Part shown: positions 20,966-23,067 of the stretch, piece by piece
Layout: each line of letters begins with the position of its first letter
Position numbering within the stretch: the first letter of the stretch is position 1
Assembly: GCA_036506275.1 (NCBI GenBank)
Contig: DASXSB010000145.1
Span: forward strand, 1 to 23,067
Length of the DNA: 23,067 nt
Source of the DNA: DASXSB01 sp036506275
GTDB taxonomy: Bacteria > Methylomirabilota > Methylomirabilia > Rokubacteriales > CSP1-6
Direction of reading: 5' to 3'
The notes under the pieces: model-generated
What the model saw: only the letters and a program-made list of their open reading frames with translations
Database searches by the model: none
What the model was told of the DNA's origin: nothing
Translations under genes and position numbers: made by a program

Positions 20966-21828
20966 CGATGACCCGTCTCCACGGTGGCGCGCTCCACCGC
21001 GAGGAGCCTGTCGATGCCGACGACGGCGAGCATCTCCTTCTCGAGCGCTCCCCACTCCGGGCGGGGGGCGCGCGCGCCGAAGGCGTCGGCGAGATCGGCG
21101 TAGACCTTTTTCCAGGTGGCGAAGGCGGCGAGGAGCGGCGTGGACGTATCGGCGACGATCTTGTAGCCGAGGCGGCCCAGCTCCTCGAGCGTCATGCCCG
21201 TTCCTGCGAGCCCGCCGTGGCCGGCGAGGTACATGAGGGGGCCGCCCAGGCGCTCGGCGATGGCGCGGAGCTGCTCCGGTCGATGCGCCATCGAGAGCAG
21301 CACCACGTCCGCTCCCGCCTTGCGATAGGCCTCGCCGCGGCGGAGGGCATCGTCCATGTCGCTCGCGCGCATCGCGTTGGTGCGGCCGATGATCAGGAAA
21401 TCGGGATCGCGGCGCGCCGCCACCGCCTCCCGCACCTTGGCCGCCATCAGCTCCACCGGGATCATGTGCTCGATCCCGATGTGATGATGGGCGCGCTTGG
21501 GCACGAGCTGGTCCTCGATCTCGATGGCCGCGAAGCCGGCCGCTTCGCTCATCCCGATCGTGCGGTGCATGTGCATGGGATCGCCGTACCCGCAGGCGGC
21601 GTCGAGGATGAGCGGCAGCGACGTCACGGCGCGGATGTCGATCGCGGCCTGGCACATCTCGGTCAGGTTGAGGTTCGCTTCCAGCGCGACCTTGAGGTAG
21701 CCGGTGGCGCCGCCGCCGAGATAGGCGGCGGGAAACCCCGCCGCTTCCACCATGCGCGCCATGAGCGGATTGAGGACGAGAGGCGCGGTGACGGGGAGCG
21801 GGTCCTGCATGCGGGCGCGGAGCGACAT
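20962..21828 (-). CDS. Isocitrate lyase/PEP mutase superfamily protein lacking the catalytic Cys
   Basis: The 288-residue TIM-barrel protein shows AAGFPAAYLGGGATGYL, LPLILDAACGYGDP (metal-binding region), AAIEIEDQLVPKR and DFLIIGRTNA, as in methylisocitrate lyase and PEP mutase. The mobile catalytic loop, K-(K/R)-C-G-H in isocitrate and methylisocitrate lyases, reads K-R-A-H-H here (111-115), so Cys is replaced by Ala113. That argues against ordinary lyase activity of those types; oxaloacetate decarboxylase-like, PEP-mutase-like or 2-hydroxy-acid cleaving activity are options. GGAGGAGG precedes ATG 21828. The gene is first of a two-gene operon with the CoA transferase and is divergent from the alcohol dehydrogenase. 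Confidence 0.88.
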   Translation of the reverse strand: MSLRARMQDPLPVTAPLVLNPLMARMVEAAGFPAAYLGGGATGYLKVALEANLNLTEMCQAAIDIRAVTSLPLILDAACGYGDPMHMHRTIGMSEAAGFAAIEIEDQLVPKRAHHHIGIEHMIPVELMAAKVREAVAARRDPDFLIIGRTNAMRASDMDDALRRGEAYRKAGADVVLLSMAHRPEQLRAIAERLGGPLMYLAGHGGLAGTGMTLEELGRLGYKIVADTSTPLLAAFATWKKVYADLADAFGARAPRPEWGALEKEMLAVVGIDRLLAVERATVETGHR

Positions 21829-21889
21829 CGCTCATCCTCCTCCACGTGGCGCCCGGGGACGGCGCCCCGGAATCGATCGGGCGCCGACG

Positions 21890-21930
21890 AGTGTACACGG
21901 GCGGACGCGCGCGGCACCGTGCGGTATCAT
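21890..21930. promoter_or_regulatory. Divergent -10 boxes between the ICL-like and dehydrogenase genes
   Basis: TACACT on the minus strand (21890-21895) points to the ICL-like operon, 61 nt before its ATG. TATCAT on the plus strand (21925-21930) lies 21 nt before the dehydrogenase ATG, with AGGAGG between. The closeness of the two boxes suggests joint control of the two transcripts. Confidence 0.42.
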
Positions 21931-21951
21931 GCCGCCGCCAGGAGGAACGTC

Positions 21952-23067
21952 ATGAAAGGACGGGTGGCGGTGCTGAAGGCGTACGGCGGCGATTTCGAGC
22001 TGCGCGAGTATCCGGTCCCCGATCCCGAGCCCGGCGCCGTCCTCGTGCGGCTCACGCGCGCGGGCGTGTGCGGCTCGGATCTCCACATCTGGCGCGGCGA
22101 GATGAAGGAGGTCTACGGCTCCCCGCCGCGCGACCTCACGTTCGGTCACGAGATGTGTGGGAAGGTGGAGCGGCTCGGCGCCGACGTCACCGTCGATTCC
22201 GCGGGCCAACCGCTTCGCGAGGGCGACCGCGTCACCTTCCTCTATTTCTTCCCGTGCGGGCGCTGTCGCGTGTGCCTGCGCGACGAGATGGGCAGTTGTC
22301 CGCGCAAGGGACGGCCGAACCGCACGGCGGGAACGTCGCCGTATTTCAACAACGCCTACGGCGACTATTACTATCTGCGGCCCGGCGGCTACGTCTTCCG
22401 GATCCCCGACGAGGTCTCCGACGACGTCGCCACGCCCGCCAACTGCGCGCTCGCCCAGGTGATCTATGGCCTCACCCGGTCCGGGCTGCGGACGGGCGAC
22501 ACCGCGGTGATCCAGGGCGCGGGCGGCCTCGGTCTCAACGCGGTGGCGGTGGCGCGCGACATGGGCGCCGACCGTATCATCGTCCTCGACCGCCTCCCCG
22601 CGCGCCTGGAGCTGGCGCGCGCGTTCGGCGCCGACCATGCGCTGTGCCTCGCCGATCTTCCGACGCCGGAGCGCCGCATCCAGGCCGTGATGGATCTCAC
22701 GGGCGGGTTCGGGGCCGACGTGGTGGCGGACTTCGTCGGCTACCCGGAAGTGGTGCCGGAAGGTTTGCGCATGCTGCGCGGGGGTGGCTCGTATCTCGAG
22801 ATCGGCTCCATCGCCCCCGGCAACGTCTTCTCCTACGACGCGACGGCCCTCGTGCGCGGCAACGTGCGCATCGTCGCCGCCTCCAACTATTCCCCGTGGG
22901 CGCTCGCGGACGCGCTCGCCTTCCTACGCCGCAACGTCACGCGCTGGCCCTTCGCGCGCCTGGTGTCGCACGTCTTTCCCCTCGCGCGCATCGGGGACGC
23001 GTTCCGGGAGGCGGACTGGATGCAGAGCGCGAACGACGGGCTCCGTCTCTCCCGCGCCGCGCTGGCG
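21952..23067 (+). CDS. Zinc-binding (medium-chain) alcohol dehydrogenase, 3' end outside window
   Basis: ATG 21952 opens 372 codons without a stop to the window edge. The translation shows the catalytic zinc ligands Cys40 (GVCGSDLHI) and His66-Glu67 (TFGHEM), the structural zinc cysteines 102, 105, 108 and 116, and a Rossmann motif QGAGGLGLNAVAVARDMGA, followed by IVLDRLPARLELARAFGADHA. This is a complete MDR catalytic and cofactor domain, probably missing only a few C-terminal residues. It oxidises an alcohol or polyol with NAD(P). AGGAGG (21940-21945) lies 6 nt before the ATG. The divergent placement with the ICL-like/CoA-transferase operon suggests a shared pathway, alcohol to acid to CoA ester; this is inference. 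Confidence 0.92.
   Translation, partial: MKGRVAVLKAYGGDFELREYPVPDPEPGAVLVRLTRAGVCGSDLHIWRGEMKEVYGSPPRDLTFGHEMCGKVERLGADVTVDSAGQPLREGDRVTFLYFFPCGRCRVCLRDEMGSCPRKGRPNRTAGTSPYFNNAYGDYYYLRPGGYVFRIPDEVSDDVATPANCALAQVIYGLTRSGLRTGDTAVIQGAGGLGLNAVAVARDMGADRIIVLDRLPARLELARAFGADHALCLADLPTPERRIQAVMDLTGGFGADVVADFVGYPEVVPEGLRMLRGGGSYLEIGSIAPGNVFSYDATALVRGNVRIVAASNYSPWALADALAFLRRNVTRWPFARLVSHVFPLARIGDAFREADWMQSANDGLRLSRAALA

Noticed and set aside
1..23067. CRISPR arrays, tRNA or rRNA genes, transposases, phage or plasmid genes, toxin-antitoxin pairs
   Set aside because: None was recognised on either strand by reading; there are no regularly spaced repeats and no cloverleaf or mobile-element motif.

Overview
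The window is about 70% GC and almost fully coding. It has many GTG starts, ATGA and GTGA stop/start overlaps, and strong AGGAGG-type ribosome sites. The gene mix (F420-type luciferase-like oxidoreductase, epoxide hydrolase, CaiB-type CoA transferase, isocitrate-lyase-like enzyme, dienelactone hydrolase, several cofactor dehydrogenases) suggests an uncultured soil or subsurface bacterium. Candidatus Rokubacteria/Methylomirabilota is my best guess, but it is an inference from style and content, not shown by any marker gene. I saw no tRNA, rRNA, CRISPR array, transposase, phage gene or plasmid origin.

Layout. 1-1822: the tail of an unidentified gene, a small membrane protein, and a convergent MFS exporter. 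1898-4140 (minus): a full-length Ada methyltransferase/regulator translationally coupled to an epoxide hydrolase, apparently an alkylation and epoxide defence operon. 4344-5903 (plus): an LLM oxidoreductase and a small membrane protein. 5887-6231 (minus): a YdcZ-like transporter lacking its N-terminus, preceded by a potentially structured leader. 6390-8515: a divergent pair, a MauG/CCP-like di-haem lipoprotein and a SufR-like winged-helix regulator, the latter followed by a DedA membrane protein. 9323-11147: a good sigma-54 promoter match, then a Cache-HAMP membrane sensor with no output domain and a DUF4388-like partner. 11176-12733: a tiny membrane ORF and an OpgC-type membrane acyltransferase. 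12773-14841: a VOC protein divergent from a DUF1989 / RidA-like / histidine-phosphatase operon. 14921-17330: dienelactone hydrolase, then convergent Gfo/Idh/MocA oxidoreductase and CinA/PncC amidase. 17490-19665: a SnoaL-like protein, a perfect 14-bp hairpin, an SDR, and a convergent XRE/MmyB-type regulator. 19736-23067: CoA transferase III coupled to an isocitrate-lyase/PEP-mutase-family enzyme, divergent from a zinc alcohol dehydrogenase that runs off the window.

No single spectacular new system is evident. The best leads are: the Ada/epoxide-hydrolase operon; the sigma-54-driven two-gene sensor without a normal output; three GTG genes whose -10-like box sits exactly 8 nt before the start codon (leaderless candidates); the hairpin flanked by 7-bp direct repeats; and catalytic-residue departures in the RidA-like, ICL-like and MauG-like proteins. 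Function calls come from reading protein motifs by eye; no database search was possible.
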